Assembly (NCBI GenBank): GCA_963774455.1 | Contig: CAVZFD010000003.1 | Span: forward strand, 1-64,000 | Direction of reading: 5' to 3' | Length of the DNA stretch: 64,000 nucleotides | DNA from: DATFVA01 sp963774455 | GTDB taxonomy: Bacteria; Bacteroidota; Ignavibacteria; Ignavibacteriales; Ignavibacteriaceae | In this document: positions 17,531-26,685 of the stretch, piece by piece | How positions within the stretch are numbered: position 1 is the stretch's first letter | Layout of the letters: the number at the start of each line of letters is the position of its first letter | Made by a program: the position numbers and the translations under genes | The notes under the pieces: generated by a model | What the model was told of the DNA's origin: nothing | The model's input: only the letters and a program-made list of their open reading frames with translations | Database searches by the model: none

Positions 17531-18732
17531 AAGTTTTGTTTACTTTTGGAGGTTTACCCCATTACTATAATTTCGTTTTGAATCGATTAAACGAAACAAA
17601 GGAAATAGAAGTTTCTGTTCTGGTTCCGTTTAAGGAAAGTGAGATCATCGGAAAGGGAGTTTTCCAGAGCGAAACGGAAATTGAATTTAATGTCCATAGG
17701 TTACCTGAGTATAAGACCTGGTATGGAAGAGAATTTTTTCTTGGGTTCAATAAATTATTATCTGCTAATGACCCTGACATCATTGTGACCACCTGGCCGT
17801 ACATTCTCGGGTTTATTTTCCTTCCTTCAGTCCTGATAAAAATGAAACTCAGAAAAACAGCATTAATACTCAAAGAAATTCCTTTTGGTATCCCCAGGAA
17901 GGAAGAAGCGGTAAAATATTATACTGAAGAAAATATTTATTTTGAGGATGAAGGTAAAACCAAGTATAAAAAATCATTCTTATCTTTTATTAAAATAAAG
18001 CTCCTGACATTCATAAGAATTATTATTTATAATTTTGTTGACGCTCATGTAAATTATATTACGGATGCTTATGAGATTTTTGGTTCTTACGGAGTCAGCA
18101 AGGATAAAATATTTATAACCTATAATTCACCTGATACTTCACGATTGATTAATGCAAAAGAAAAACTTGAGAGTGAAGGAATTCTTCCGCATCAACATCG
18201 AATAATTCACGTCGGAAGACTGGTTAAATGGAAAAGGGTGGATCTGCTCCTCGAAGCTGCAGCAATATTAAAAAATGATTTTAAGGATATTGAGGTATAC
18301 GTTGTGGGCGATGGTCCGGAAAAGGATTCTTTACAGAAACAGGCAGATAGGTTAAGTTTAAATGAAAATGTTTTTTTTATTGGAAGCATCTATGATCCAA
18401 TGGAATTAGGGCGGTATTTAATGACCTCAGCAGTTTATGTGCTGGCTGGAATGGGTGGTCTCTCTCTGAATGAAGCGATGAGTTTCGGTAAGCCTGTTAT
18501 ATGTTCAGTTTGTGACGGTACCGAAAAAGAATTGGTTAAAAACGGATATAATGGTTTTATATTCACGGAAGGAGATAAAAAAGACCTCGCTGATAAAATA
18601 AGTTTGCTCTTTAATGACGCTGAGGCTGTAAAAAGAATGGGACAGAACTCCTTTGATATAATCAAAAACAAAATTAATATAAATGCCGTTTTAGATGGAT
18701 ATCAGAGAGCATTTATGAAGGTATATAATTAA
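17527..18732 (+). CDS. GT4-family glycosyltransferase
   Basis: 401 residues, GT-B fold. The C-terminal nucleotide-sugar domain is clear: IIHVGRLVKWKRVDLLLEAAAIL, VVGDGPEKDSL, FIGSIYDPMELGRYL, and the GT4 EX7E-type segment GLSLNEAMSFGKPVICSVCDGTEKELV. It transfers a sugar to a lipid-linked glycan in the cytoplasm. Donor and linkage cannot be read from sequence. Confidence 0.87.
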   Translation: MKVLFTFGGLPHYYNFVLNRLNETKEIEVSVLVPFKESEIIGKGVFQSETEIEFNVHRLPEYKTWYGREFFLGFNKLLSANDPDIIVTTWPYILGFIFLPSVLIKMKLRKTALILKEIPFGIPRKEEAVKYYTEENIYFEDEGKTKYKKSFLSFIKIKLLTFIRIIIYNFVDAHVNYITDAYEIFGSYGVSKDKIFITYNSPDTSRLINAKEKLESEGILPHQHRIIHVGRLVKWKRVDLLLEAAAILKNDFKDIEVYVVGDGPEKDSLQKQADRLSLNENVFFIGSIYDPMELGRYLMTSAVYVLAGMGGLSLNEAMSFGKPVICSVCDGTEKELVKNGYNGFIFTEGDKKDLADKISLLFNDAEAVKRMGQNSFDIIKNKININAVLDGYQRAFMKVYN

Positions 18733-18735
18733 TTT

Positions 18736-19533
18736 ATGAATCCTTTTTCGGAAATAATCAGTCTAACATTAAAAAATGAAAATTACAGGGAATACCTGAG
18801 ACTTTTATTACTTTATGGGAAAACGCCAAGATATGAAAACCGGAAGATAAAATTTCTCAACTACAAGGTGACTGTTCCTGATTGCCTCTCATTTATTTAC
18901 CAGTTCAAAGAAATATTTGTTAAACAGTACTACCATTTTGAAACAACTTCTCCATCGCCTTTAATTTATGATTGCGGTGCAAATATCGGTATAAGCTGCC
19001 TGTATTTTAAAAAAAGGTTTCCTGCTGCAAGAATTAAAGCCTTTGAAGCTGATGTGAATATAGCCGGAATTCTGAGAAATAATCTGGAGGAGAATAATAT
19101 TACCGAGATCGACGTCATTTCTAAAGCAGTGTGGAAAGATAACGGCGGTTTGGAATTTTATTCTGATACTGCAGATGCGGGCTCAATTTATGGGAAAGGG
19201 AATAAAATCAAAGTTGATTCAATAAGGCTTAGAGATAAAGTTGAGAAGGAAGAAAGTAGTATTGACTTCCTGAAAATGGATATTGAAGGTGCTGAAACAG
19301 AGGTTATTGTTGACCTTGGTGAAAGTATTTCCAAAATAAAAAATATATTCATTGAATATCACTCTTTTAGCGACCGCGGTCAGAATCTTGATGTAATACT
19401 TAAATCATTATCCAGGTATGGTTTCAGATATTTTATAAACTCTGTCTATGAAAGGTATTCTCCATTTAAGAATAAAATAAATATTCAGAATCCGGAAATG
19501 GATCTGCAGCTAAATATTTTTGCTTATAAATAA
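18736..19533 (+). CDS. FkbM-family methyltransferase
   Basis: 265 residues. Motif I LIYDCGANIGISCLYFKKRFP, acidic AFEADVNIAGILRNNL, and the characteristic FkbM central DFLKMDIEGAETEVIVDL place it in the FkbM family, which O-methylates sugars or polyketides. In this locus a sugar residue of the surface glycan is the likely substrate (inference). It starts 3 bp after the previous gene. Confidence 0.85.
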   Translation: MNPFSEIISLTLKNENYREYLRLLLLYGKTPRYENRKIKFLNYKVTVPDCLSFIYQFKEIFVKQYYHFETTSPSPLIYDCGANIGISCLYFKKRFPAARIKAFEADVNIAGILRNNLEENNITEIDVISKAVWKDNGGLEFYSDTADAGSIYGKGNKIKVDSIRLRDKVEKEESSIDFLKMDIEGAETEVIVDLGESISKIKNIFIEYHSFSDRGQNLDVILKSLSRYGFRYFINSVYERYSPFKNKINIQNPEMDLQLNIFAYK

Positions 19534-19534
19534 T

Positions 19535-20791
19535 TTGAGAGTTCTTCATATAAATAGTTCCGATCATTCCGGGGGGGCCTCAAGAGCCTGTACTGATATA
19601 CACAATGCACTTGTTAAGCAAGGTATAGATTCTCATATCCTGGTCCAATCTGGTAATCCCGGATCTCAAAGAATATCTAATATAAACGTTAATCTCATTG
19701 AAAAAATTAAAACATTCGTCCGGATAACTCTTGACTTCCTGCTTATAAAGCTATTATCTAAGGAAGGGAGGGGGCGCTTCAGCATTCCATTTACGGGGAA
19801 AAATATCAGCAAACTTAAAATATTTAAAGATGCCGACATAATAAATCTTCATTGGGTAAATGAAGGGTTTTTATCATTAAATTCGCTTAAACATATTGCT
19901 GCTTCGGGTAAACCTGTGGTATGGACGCTTCATGATATGTGGGCATTTACAGGCGGATGCCATTATAGTCTGGACTGCCGGAAATTCGAAACTAAATGCT
20001 CTTCTTGTCCTTCCCTAAAGTTCAGAAGCGAAGATGATATTTCAAATAAAATCTTCAATCGTAAATTAAAAATATTTGAACAGTTCAATGTTAATATTGT
20101 AACATGCAGTCGATGGCTGTCGTCGGAAACAAAAAAAAGCGCTTTGTTAAAAGGGAAAAATGTTATAGCCATACCTAATACCCTCAAAACGGAAATATAT
20201 AAACCTCTTGAAAAGGCTTCAGTACTCAGGAAACTGAATCTTAATGTGAATTACAGATACATACTATTTGGTACAATGACCTTGAAGGATAAAAGGAAGG
20301 GTTTCGATTTATTTATAGAATGCATCAAAATTCTTAGTAATTCAATCCCTGATTTAACCCATAACCTCAAGCTCCTGGTGGTTGGATCTGATAAAAATAT
20401 GAAAGGAGTTGAGCTGCCAATAGAGACAGTATTTCTTGGCAGGATAAAAGACGAATCTGAAATGGCTGACTTCTATAATGCGGGATGTTTATTTATAGCA
20501 CCCTCGAGGGAGGATAATTTACCGAATACCGTAATGGAATCACTGTCCTGCGGTACTCCCGTTATAGCTTTTAATATAGGAGGAATGCCGGAAATGATCG
20601 ATCACAAGGTAAACGGATACCTTGCAGAACCCTTCAATGTTAATGATCTTGTAGATGGAATCCGATGGATATTGGGTCATCCTGATACAAAAAAAATCTC
20701 TGAAGCTGCCCGAGCCAAAATCGTGAAAGAATTTAATTACTCAAAAGTTGCAGAATCTTATTTAAGTCTTTATAACAATGTCTTAAAATAA
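19535..20791 (+). CDS. GT4-family glycosyltransferase with cysteine motif
   Basis: 418 residues from the TTG at 19535, just after the FkbM stop; a TTG at 19520 inside FkbM is possible, but LRVLHINSSDHSGGASRA is the normal GT4 start. It contains the 'WTLHDMWAFTGGCHYSLDCRKFETKCSSCPSL' type segment with several cysteines, found in a subgroup of WcaC-like GT4 enzymes, and the C-terminal EX7E region APSREDNLPNTVMESLSCGTPVIAFNIGGMPEMI. It is the last plus-strand gene of the first part of the glycan locus. Confidence 0.87.
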   Translation: MRVLHINSSDHSGGASRACTDIHNALVKQGIDSHILVQSGNPGSQRISNINVNLIEKIKTFVRITLDFLLIKLLSKEGRGRFSIPFTGKNISKLKIFKDADIINLHWVNEGFLSLNSLKHIAASGKPVVWTLHDMWAFTGGCHYSLDCRKFETKCSSCPSLKFRSEDDISNKIFNRKLKIFEQFNVNIVTCSRWLSSETKKSALLKGKNVIAIPNTLKTEIYKPLEKASVLRKLNLNVNYRYILFGTMTLKDKRKGFDLFIECIKILSNSIPDLTHNLKLLVVGSDKNMKGVELPIETVFLGRIKDESEMADFYNAGCLFIAPSREDNLPNTVMESLSCGTPVIAFNIGGMPEMIDHKVNGYLAEPFNVNDLVDGIRWILGHPDTKKISEAARAKIVKEFNYSKVAESYLSLYNNVLK

Positions 20792-20861
20792 TAATTCCTG
20801 AACAGGAGTAATGAGTACAATTCCTAAATAAAGGTTGCTTCAGACCGGTTTTTCGGGGGGG

Positions 20862-22130
20862 TTAATTTGGTTTTTGCAAAATGTCCAGAATTTGACCGAA
20901 CTTAGCTGCTATGTTCCGGCGGTCGAATTGTTTCACAACCTGCAAATCAGTATTAAAAGTATCCGCCTTACTGAAAAACTCTTCAGGATCTTCGTCGTTT
21001 CTGAATATCATCCCGCTGTTCGTTTTTTCTAAGATGCTTTTTACTTCTTCATTGTCATCACCGAAGGCGAGTATTGGTTTGCCTGTCCTTAAATATTCAA
21101 AAAGTTTTCCCGGTACATGTCTCTTCTCGGTTGCACATACGAGCAGGTAATCGGATTTCATCAGTTCACTTAACATTTCCTTGTATGGAAGAAACCCGGC
21201 ATAATCGGTGACACCAGAAAGCTCATTCTGTTCAATTGCTTTTTTAACAGCAGGACTCACAGTCCCAATAAATTTAATTTTTATATCCTTCTCTTTATTT
21301 TTTTCTTTTAATCTTTTCCATAAATAAGGAGGATTCTGATAATCAAAGATGTTCCCTGCGTGTATCATAAGCTTGAAATCCCTTTTATAGCTTTCGTATT
21401 CAACACCCTCAAAATCTTCTTCATTATACCCCCAATACAAAACATCTGCTTTATCTTTTATAAAGGGATATTTCCTGCTGTAGTCCTCAAGTGTCGATTT
21501 TGTTACAAAAACAACAGAGGAAGCATTTGTCATAACAGATTTTTCCAGGTGGTTATCAATCGCAAGTGTAAGAGCACTTCTTTTAAAGTTTCGATAATAT
21601 ATAATATCCACCCAGGGGTCAATCAAAACAGGAACATGAGGAATTGAATAAATTTTGCTAAGCTTCATTCCTACAAGATGGGTGCTGTGAGGAGGTCCGA
21701 TGGTTACTATCGCAGAAAAATTATCCTGTTCAAGTATCTCTTTCCCTCTTTTCACAGCTGACAGATACCAGCCAATCCTTGCATCGGGTACAAATACATT
21801 CATTCTTATCCAGATGGAAAGCTTATGGGATAGGCTTTTATTTTCGGTAGAAATAGTCTCAGAAGCAACGAGCTGCTCGTCCTTTTCTTTTCCGGTAAAT
21901 CGCTTGTATATATTAAAAGGTTCTAATGATTTTGATCTGTATACCTTGAGGCCAGGGTCAACTTCCTGCAGCAGACTTTCGTCCTTCTGCGTGAATGACT
22001 CGTTCTCTATCGTAAGTACTTCAGGCTGCCACCCTGAGGGTGGAAGATACTTAATGATGTTCAGGGGCCAGTGGAGAGTAGCTTTACCGGATGGAGGCCA
22101 GAAATATGTTATGAACAGGACCTTCTTCAT
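20862..22130 (-). CDS. GT4-like glycosyltransferase
   Basis: 422 residues, GT-B type. The N-terminus MKKVLFITYFWPPSGKATLHWPLNIIKYLPPSGWQPEVLTIENE and the C-terminal VPGKLFEYLRTGKPILAFGDDNEEVKSIL are typical of the WbuB-like/GT4 group. The central LMIHAGNIFDYQNPPYLWKRL starts the donor-binding domain. It is convergent with the preceding GT4 gene (70-bp gap) and overlaps the upstream methyltransferase by one base, forming a two-gene minus-strand unit. Confidence 0.82.
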   Translation of the reverse strand: MKKVLFITYFWPPSGKATLHWPLNIIKYLPPSGWQPEVLTIENESFTQKDESLLQEVDPGLKVYRSKSLEPFNIYKRFTGKEKDEQLVASETISTENKSLSHKLSIWIRMNVFVPDARIGWYLSAVKRGKEILEQDNFSAIVTIGPPHSTHLVGMKLSKIYSIPHVPVLIDPWVDIIYYRNFKRSALTLAIDNHLEKSVMTNASSVVFVTKSTLEDYSRKYPFIKDKADVLYWGYNEEDFEGVEYESYKRDFKLMIHAGNIFDYQNPPYLWKRLKEKNKEKDIKIKFIGTVSPAVKKAIEQNELSGVTDYAGFLPYKEMLSELMKSDYLLVCATEKRHVPGKLFEYLRTGKPILAFGDDNEEVKSILEKTNSGMIFRNDEDPEEFFSKADTFNTDLQVVKQFDRRNIAAKFGQILDILQKPN

Positions 22131-22726
22131 TATTGTTTTAGACCGACAAACCTTAAAACTGCAGCCTCACCAGTATGAAATCTGCTTTCATTCAGATGAA
22201 CAAATTCCTTTGAAAGTCTTTCTATCTTCAACCCGCTGAAATTTTCTTTTATTTCTTCAGGAGAACAAAGCATATCATAATTCTGCGGGCCGCCGGAGTC
22301 TTTCCCCAGCTGTTCCTTAGCATAAACTTCCATTAATATTCTCCCGCCCTTCTTCAGGGCATCAGCAGCTCTTTTATGTACGATCTTTGATAAGTCAGGG
22401 TTAAGGTGCATAAAGATCATTGAAACCGCATCATATGTTTCCGGTTCGGGATAAAAATCCCCAAGGTCTGCTACCGTGAAATTTATCTGTACACTCTTTT
22501 CCGCGGCCAACTTTAATGCCTTCTCTTTTGCCACACTACTGAAATCAACAGCATTAACTTTCCAGCCGAGGGAAGCAGCATATACTCCGTTTCTCCCTTC
22601 ACCTTCCGCCAATGCAAGTAGTTTACCAGGTGGAAGCTTATTTATTTCTGTTTTGAAGAACTCATTTGGTTCTGTGCCATAAACGAATTCTTCCAAAGAA
22701 TACCGGTTATCCCAAAATTCATTCAT
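22130..22726 (-). CDS. TehB-like class I SAM methyltransferase
   Basis: 198 residues. FWDNRYSLEEFVYGTEPNEFFKTEINKLPPGKLLALAEGEGRNGVYAASLGWKVNAVDFS is the classic start of the small TehB/Methyltransf_25 group with motif I ALAEGEGRNGVYAA, followed by DAVSMIFMHLNPD. It could methylate a small molecule, a chalcogen oxyanion or a glycan precursor; sequence does not decide. It is cotranscribed with the overlapping GT4-like gene. Confidence 0.8.
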   Translation of the reverse strand: MNEFWDNRYSLEEFVYGTEPNEFFKTEINKLPPGKLLALAEGEGRNGVYAASLGWKVNAVDFSSVAKEKALKLAAEKSVQINFTVADLGDFYPEPETYDAVSMIFMHLNPDLSKIVHKRAADALKKGGRILMEVYAKEQLGKDSGGPQNYDMLCSPEEIKENFSGLKIERLSKEFVHLNESRFHTGEAAVLRFVGLKQ

Positions 22727-22853
22727 ATATCACTATTATATTTATAGGGTCAATTTAAGCAGAAACTGAAGTAAATTGAAATATTGAGATAGGGAACAAA
22801 CTCACTCAATTACTTTGTTATTATTATTCAATGCATTTAACCTGAAAGATATT

Positions 22854-23942
22854 ATGCTGATAGATATTGAAACCGCCTCTCCGCCTTATATTGTATCGCA
22901 GGAGAAAGCTGCCTCTGAGCTTAAAAAACGAATGACGGGCAGCAATGCTGCTTCTAGACTAATTGATATTGCAGCGGTGCATTCCGGCATTGATAACCGA
23001 TCTATTGTAATTCCTGATGCCGAACCAGACGCCGGAGAAAAATTTTATTCATCGAACGGGAGTTATATTTCTCCTGATACAAAACGCCGGATGGATGAGT
23101 ATGAAAAATGGTCGAAGATACTTACCAAAAATGCTGTTGAGAAAGTAATAAATAAAACAAACTTCCAACCCGAAGATCTGAATAAAATAATCACAATCAG
23201 CTGTACAGGATTCTTTGCCCCGGGAATTGATTATTACCTGATAAATGAATTTAATTTTCCGTTTGATGTAAAGAGAATGAACATCGGGTTTATGGGCTGT
23301 GCGGCCTCTCTCATTGGAATGGAATCAGTACTTCAGGCGCTTAATAATTCAAACGAAAATAATACCCTGCTGGTTTCAGTTGAATTATGCAGTCTTCATC
23401 TCCAGACAGAACCCAGCCGCGACAACATCCTGGCGAACCTTATCTTCGCTGATGGATGTGCAGCCGCTTTGTTCTCGAATTCTCCAAAATACAGTCCGGA
23501 TGCTAAGCTTGATTTAATAAGGACCGATTCAATCTTATTTAAAGATTCCTCAAAATATATGGGATGGAAAATAGGGAATTCCGGGTTTGAGATGCTGCTT
23601 TCATCCGATCTGCCTAGAATAATTTTAAACGAAGCTGTTCCGGCACTTACATCACTGCTCGATAAACAAGGTATTGATATCAGTACAATAAAACACTGGG
23701 CACTCCATCCCGGCGGAAGAGCTATACTCGATTCACTGCAGTCGGGATTGAAACTGCAGGATGCTCAGATGGTTCCTTCCAGGACTGTATTAAAAAACTA
23801 CGGCAATTTATCCTCAGCCTCAATATTGTTTGTACTTAAAGAAATAATCAACTCAGGCAAAGTACGGAAGGGTGATTTATGCTGTGCAGTTGCTTTCGGT
23901 CCGGGACTAACAATGGAAACCGCACTATTCAGGGGAGCCTGA
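22854..23942 (+). CDS. Type III polyketide synthase (chalcone/stilbene synthase family)
   Basis: 362 residues from the ATG at 22854; a TTG at 22815 is open but adds a tail the family lacks. The catalytic triad is intact: C149 in NIGFMGCAASLIGME, H285 in HWALHPGGRAILD and N318 in KNYGNLSSASILFV, and the ending AFGPGLTMETALFRGA is the family's G-P-G-loop region. Such enzymes extend an acyl-CoA starter with malonyl-CoA and cyclise it to resorcinols or pyrones. The next two genes overlap it, a methyltransferase and an FAD enzyme, which matches phenolic-lipid cassettes such as srsABC of Streptomyces. Product identity is inference. Confidence 0.9.
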   Translation: MLIDIETASPPYIVSQEKAASELKKRMTGSNAASRLIDIAAVHSGIDNRSIVIPDAEPDAGEKFYSSNGSYISPDTKRRMDEYEKWSKILTKNAVEKVINKTNFQPEDLNKIITISCTGFFAPGIDYYLINEFNFPFDVKRMNIGFMGCAASLIGMESVLQALNNSNENNTLLVSVELCSLHLQTEPSRDNILANLIFADGCAAALFSNSPKYSPDAKLDLIRTDSILFKDSSKYMGWKIGNSGFEMLLSSDLPRIILNEAVPALTSLLDKQGIDISTIKHWALHPGGRAILDSLQSGLKLQDAQMVPSRTVLKNYGNLSSASILFVLKEIINSGKVRKGDLCCAVAFGPGLTMETALFRGA

Positions 23943-24631
23943 TGTTTTTAAAAAGAAGCTCAAAGCCGGAGTTGATGGATAATTTCTCCATCAGAGATAA
24001 CAGGATAGAAAAAGCCTTGAAAGAGCTGCATATAATCAACCGGTATCTTGGAGGCATTTCTGTCACTGAAAAGGGAATACAAAATTTGTATAACGATCAA
24101 TCTTCGGAAATTAAAATACTTGATGTGGGGGGAGGAGGATCGGACGTTTTATTTGATTTAAATAAAAAATACCCGCTGAATATTCATTCATTAGACATGA
24201 ATCAATATTCCTGTCATTTTCAGAAAAACCTTCATCCCGGTCATAATGTTATCTGTGCCGATGCTGAAGAACTGCCGGTCAAAGAAAGATCCTTTGACGT
24301 TGTTCATGTATCGCTTTTTCTCCACCATTTCAGTGAGGAGGAAATCGTCAAAATGCTGAAACATTTCCTGGGTGTTGCCAGAAACGGCATCATAATAAAT
24401 GACCTGAGAAGAAATATCCTGGCATATACCGGTATCAGGTTTCTAACAATGCTTTTTTCCCGCAGCAAATTTGTAATGAATGACGGTCCTCTGTCCGTCC
24501 GCAGAGCCTTCATCAAAAAAGACCTGCTGTCAATTTTATCCCGCGCGGGTATCAACAACTATATCATTCGGAAAATGTGGGCGTTCAGATTTCTCGTAAT
24601 AATTTCCCCGGTGGAGAATGAAAAAGCCTGA
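23942..24631 (+). CDS. SAM methyltransferase of the type III PKS cassette
   Basis: 229 residues from the ATG at 23942, which overlaps the PKS stop (TGATG); the longer open frame from 23879 would lie within the PKS gene. Motif I is IKILDVGGGGSDVLFDLNKKYP, then HSLDMNQY, CADAEELPVKERSFDVVHVSLFLHHFSEEEI, typical of Methyltransf_11. Coupling to the PKS suggests it O- or C-methylates the polyketide ring (inference). It overlaps the following oxidoreductase by 14 bp. Confidence 0.85.
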   Translation: MFLKRSSKPELMDNFSIRDNRIEKALKELHIINRYLGGISVTEKGIQNLYNDQSSEIKILDVGGGGSDVLFDLNKKYPLNIHSLDMNQYSCHFQKNLHPGHNVICADAEELPVKERSFDVVHVSLFLHHFSEEEIVKMLKHFLGVARNGIIINDLRRNILAYTGIRFLTMLFSRSKFVMNDGPLSVRRAFIKKDLLSILSRAGINNYIIRKMWAFRFLVIISPVENEKA

Positions 24632-25751
24632 TTTTGATGTCATTATTATCGGGGGAGGACCTGCGGGCGCGGTCTCGTCTATCTATCTCTCAAGAGCAGG
24701 ATTAAGAACTGCCCTGATTGAACGAACGGCATTTCCCAGGGAAACATTATGTGGCGAATTTCTTTCGCTGGAAGTTATTGAACAGCTCAGGTATCTTAAT
24801 CTGGAAAAAAAATTCCTTGACCTGGAACCCAACAAAATCAAGTCGTTCAGGTTCATTTCAGGAAAGAGGGTGTTTAGCTCAGAACTGCGGTTTGAAAGTT
24901 TTTCACTCAAACGTTCGATATTCGATGAATTTCTTCTTAATGAGGCTGTGAATTCCGGTTCGAATTTATACCAGCCTGCCGAAGCGAGGGAAATTGTGAA
25001 CGAAGGAGAGCAATTTGTTGTAAGGATAAAATCGGAAGGAGAGATAAAGGAATTTACATCGAAGTTTGTGATCGGGGCTTTCGGAAAATACCCCCTGCCG
25101 GATAAAAACCTTCAGAGAAAATTTGCCGGGAAAAATACCGGTTATTACGGAATAAAATTCCATTTATGTAAAGACGAACTTTCCAACATCGATGATTCCT
25201 GTATTTATATTTTTCGAGGGGATAATATATATGCCGGAATGAATACAGTCGGAAGGGGAGAGGTAACATTCTGTTTCCTCAGAAGGAAAAAACAAAAATT
25301 TATTTCGCCTTCAGAGCATTTAACAAGACTGTTTGAAGATAATCCTGACCTTAGGGCAATGTTTAACAATCACGTTCCTGACCTGAAACAGCGCGAAGTT
25401 TACGGGGCAGGGAGTATTTATTTTGGAGCGAAAGAATTAGTTAAAAATGGAATAATTATGATAGGCGATGCCGCAAAAATAATAGCTCCTCTTGCAGGTG
25501 ACGGTATCGGCATGGCTTTTCAATCAGCCAAAATAGCATCTGACATAATCAGGGAAACTGTTGAAAACCATCGTAATTTTTCCTGGACAGGACAGGCTTA
25601 TAATGCAAAATGGAAAAAACACTTCCTGCGTAGAACATCAACTGCACGTTTAGTACAGAATATTATACTTAAGAAATCATTATTTAACTTAATCCCCGAT
25701 AGTCTGATCAGGCTTTCAATTCCAGTCCTTATTAACGCTACCAGGAAATGA
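24618..25751 (+). CDS. FAD-dependent oxidoreductase (geranylgeranyl-reductase/monooxygenase-like)
   Basis: 377 residues. The Rossmann FAD motif is DVIIIGGGPAGAVSSIYLSRAG at the N-terminus, with ERTAFPRETLCGEFLS (the P-R-x-x-x-C-G form seen in geranylgeranyl reductases and related hydroxylases) and the second FAD motif GIIMIGDAAKIIAPLAGDGIGMAFQSAKIASD. Following a type III PKS and a methyltransferase, it likely hydroxylates or otherwise oxidises the polyketide ring. Whether it is a monooxygenase or a reductase cannot be settled by reading. Confidence 0.83.
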   Translation: MKKPDFDVIIIGGGPAGAVSSIYLSRAGLRTALIERTAFPRETLCGEFLSLEVIEQLRYLNLEKKFLDLEPNKIKSFRFISGKRVFSSELRFESFSLKRSIFDEFLLNEAVNSGSNLYQPAEAREIVNEGEQFVVRIKSEGEIKEFTSKFVIGAFGKYPLPDKNLQRKFAGKNTGYYGIKFHLCKDELSNIDDSCIYIFRGDNIYAGMNTVGRGEVTFCFLRRKKQKFISPSEHLTRLFEDNPDLRAMFNNHVPDLKQREVYGAGSIYFGAKELVKNGIIMIGDAAKIIAPLAGDGIGMAFQSAKIASDIIRETVENHRNFSWTGQAYNAKWKKHFLRRTSTARLVQNIILKKSLFNLIPDSLIRLSIPVLINATRK

Positions 25752-25776
25752 TATTATTTCTTTCAGGGCCATTAGT

Positions 25777-25784
25777 TATCTTTG
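25777..25784 (+). promoter_or_regulatory. TAnnTTTG -7 box before the groES-like gene
   Basis: TATCTTTG, an exact TAnnTTTG match, 22 bp before the ATG at 25807, in the 55-bp gap after the PKS cassette. The -33 element is weak (TTTC). It suggests that the groES-like gene is transcribed on its own. Confidence 0.45.
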
Positions 25785-25806
25785 TAACAGAAATTGAAAT
25801 TTTAAT

Positions 25807-26184
25807 ATGATGGTAAATAACTTGCAGAACATAGATAAATTTATAGTAGTAGGGGACAGGGTTCTTCTGCGTGCTACTGAAGAATCACAAAGGACTGCTT
25901 CCGGTTTATATCTGCCTCCGGGTGTATCAGAAAAAGATAAAATTCAAAGCGGATATGTTATAAAGGTTGGTCCCGGTTACCCTACAGGTACAAATGCTGA
26001 AGATGAACCCTGGAAGGAAGCAAAAGAATCTGTTAAGTATATCCCTTTGCAGGCCAAAGAAGGAGACCTGGCTATATTTCTCCGTAAGGAAGCTTACGAA
26101 ATTGAGTTTGAAAAAGAAAAACTGCTAATTGTACCACAGTCAGCGCTTCTTTTACTTATCAGGGATGATCTTTCTGATTTTTAG
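25807..26184 (+). CDS. Divergent GroES-family co-chaperone (orphan)
   Basis: 125 residues. The Cpn10 fold is recognised by KFIVVGDRVLLRATEESQRTASGLYLPPGVSEKDKIQSGYVIKVGPG and EGDLAIFLRKEAYEIEFEKEKLLIVPQSALLLLI, matching the strand order of GroES. It is about 30 residues longer than GroES because of an insert (TGTNAEDEPWKEAKESVKYIPLQ) in the middle. No groEL is next to it, so it may be a second GroES or a specialised relative. It is followed convergently by a small membrane protein gene 11 bp away. Confidence 0.8.
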   Translation: MMVNNLQNIDKFIVVGDRVLLRATEESQRTASGLYLPPGVSEKDKIQSGYVIKVGPGYPTGTNAEDEPWKEAKESVKYIPLQAKEGDLAIFLRKEAYEIEFEKEKLLIVPQSALLLLIRDDLSDF

Positions 26185-26195
26185 TTTGAAAGGTT

Positions 26196-26378
26196 TTAGT
26201 TTATCGTTATGAAGGCAATCAGGACAGCGAGAACGAGGAACAGCAAAGCAAATCCACCGGCTTTATACATAGGCAGCTTCTTCTTATCAGAATGTGATTC
26301 GGACTGATGACTTTTCCAGTCACCTTTTTCAATTGACCACTTATCACCGTCTTTGTCGAAATAATCCATAGATAACAT
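26196..26378 (-). CDS. Small membrane protein, unknown function
   Basis: 60 residues (or 57 from the second ATG at 26369). The first 35 residues are charged and polar (DYFDKDGDKWSIEKGDWKSHQSE), the last 20 form one membrane helix (GGFALLFLVLAVLIAFITIN). I do not recognise a family. Support for a real gene: a decayed copy at 29628-29778 still encodes GFALLF-x-IL-x-x-LIAFISIN in the same frame, so the helix was once under protein-level selection. Interval 26379-26685 upstream holds no other gene. Confidence 0.62.
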   Translation of the reverse strand: MLSMDYFDKDGDKWSIEKGDWKSHQSESHSDKKKLPMYKAGGFALLFLVLAVLIAFITIN

Positions 26379-26685
26379 TTTATACGTTCATCCCTAATTC
26401 CTTATCATTCAACCAAAAATCATACCTCTCAAATTTTGGAGAAATGAAGACATAAATAGCAAATTTTAAGTTGTAATCAAGAAATTATTACACCTTTAGA
26501 TGTCAATTTAGCAAAATAAACATAAACTAAAAAGGATTTTATTTGCAGTCAGGATTCGACACGAATTGATATTGCCGTCTTTTCTGTCGGTTAAATTAGT
26601 CTCATCCTGAGGTAAATAATACGTCAAATTCCTGAAAAGGCACAATTATTAACTAATGAATTTATCTATGATACTATTTTTGCGA

